This document shows, one piece after another, positions 63,374-64,000 of a stretch of 64,000 nt of DNA. Both the position numbers and the translations under genes were made by a program. Source of the stretch: Proteromonas lacertae (Eukaryota > Sar > Bigyra > Opalinata > Proteromonadidae); the NCBI GenBank assembly GCA_002245135.1, contig NGBS01000297.1:186001-250000 (forward strand). The letters are read 5' to 3'. The notes below the pieces were generated by a model. That model saw only the letters and a list, made by a program, of their open reading frames with translations, was not told where the DNA came from and ran no database searches. How positions within the stretch are numbered: the first letter of the stretch is position 1; each line of letters begins with the position of its first letter.

Positions 63374-64000
63374 CAAGTTTAATTCATCTATCTCTTTTAT
63401 TGACAGTATTGAATTCATCTCATTCAAATAATTATAATTCTCTTTTAGTTCACATAGTTTGTTTATATTTATATCATATATATTCTCATTCTTCTTTTCT
63501 ATATCATCTAAGTCAATTATTAGCTTGCTTTCTCGAAGTTCATATTCATTTCTCATTAATATGTTCTTTAACATATTTCTATTCATTATATTCATCAAAT
63601 ATATACATATGTATATCCATTTTGGGAATTATATCTCTCACATATTTTACTTCTATCTCATCTAATACTCTTTCTAATATCGTATTTATTGTATTATCAT
63701 CATAGTCTTCTTCTTTCAGTAATACACTTATATCAGTCTCTTTTAAACTGAATTTGTTTATTTCATTTATATTATTCTTTAATTCTTCTTTTATATTATT
63801 CACATTTTTCCAATTATCTAAAAATTGATTTATCTTTTTTAATTTGGTTAGTAGAATCTCAAGTATTTCTTGATCACTCTTTTGTAAATCTAAATTGTTC
63901 ATTTCTATGTATAGTTTCAATAATATTGATTTGTTTATTAGATTAAATCTATCTTTTTCTTCTAATTTATACATTTCTTCTTTTATCGTATTATATTTTA
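61136..64000 (-). CDS. Large helical protein with C-terminal Tudor/SH3-like repeats (5' end outside the window)
   Basis: The frame enters from the right edge and ends at the stop at 61136. The region 64000-62350 is short exons of Lys/Glu/Asn/Ile-rich helical sequence with GTATA introns (a 26-nt intron lies at about 62424-62449). The last exon, about 400 residues, is different. It holds about six beta-rich units with the pattern F..GD/E.........G.I..I....YxI, for example FKKGDRCIYKQGDKCVIAKI, FKRGEVVCS..YGIIYGIDYNDTYSVYF and LPRVGEKAWFYEEV. These look like Tudor/Agenet or Mind-bomb-type SH3 folds that read peptides or modified lysine/arginine. The helical part resembles the array-gene tails in style, but no Hsp70 or kinase head is visible in the window. 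Confidence 0.65.

Overview
The window is nuclear DNA of an AT-rich, gene-dense and intron-rich microbial eukaryote that I cannot name. Nearly every gene is cut by very short introns, mostly 23-50 nt, that begin GTATA or GTATT and end TAG. Spacers are often under 150 bp, and TAA, TAG and TGA all end genes, so the code looks standard. I joined exons by eye using reading frame, splice borders and homology, so internal exon borders are predictions.

Left part (1-31.5 kb, all minus strand): a head-to-tail array of five very large related genes plus one smaller unrecognised gene. Their N-terminal heads are a degenerate Hsp70/Hsp110-type ATPase domain, a pseudokinase domain (catalytic HRD Asp replaced), or both in one reading frame. 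Each head is followed by a tail of roughly 1,000 or more residues that is charged and apparently all helical, and in two genes ends in a Ser/Thr/Pro/Gln-rich stretch. The heads are almost identical between some copies, down to intron sequence, while the tails differ. This points to recent duplication and gene conversion with head swapping. I know of no described family with this layout, and it is the main discovery candidate.

Middle (31.6-45.5 kb): ordinary cellular genes. They are Vps11 (endolysosomal tethering), a full-size PDR-type ABCG transporter, a secreted or membrane protein with an EGF-like module, a METTL18-type protein-histidine methyltransferase, a membrane-anchored M14 carboxypeptidase and an ethanolamine/choline kinase.

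Right part (46-64 kb): two more Hsp70 genes with intact ATPase motifs, a long Pro-rich linker, a beta-type substrate domain and no lid, sharing a 406-bp identical tract. Then come a PAP2-type lipid phosphatase, a helical protein, a Glu-rich protein with repeated QT motifs resembling dynein light chain LC8 sites, a membrane-anchored HAD phosphatase, a C2-domain protein, a beta-carbonic anhydrase, and the 3' part of a large gene ending in Tudor/SH3-like beta repeats.

Several divergent pairs share tiny promoters, down to 9 bp between start codons. Four genes need one irregular reading step (three one-base surpluses and one in-frame TAA). Sequencing error, mutation or recoding could each explain these. 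I saw no convincing tRNA, rRNA, CRISPR, transposon or viral element.
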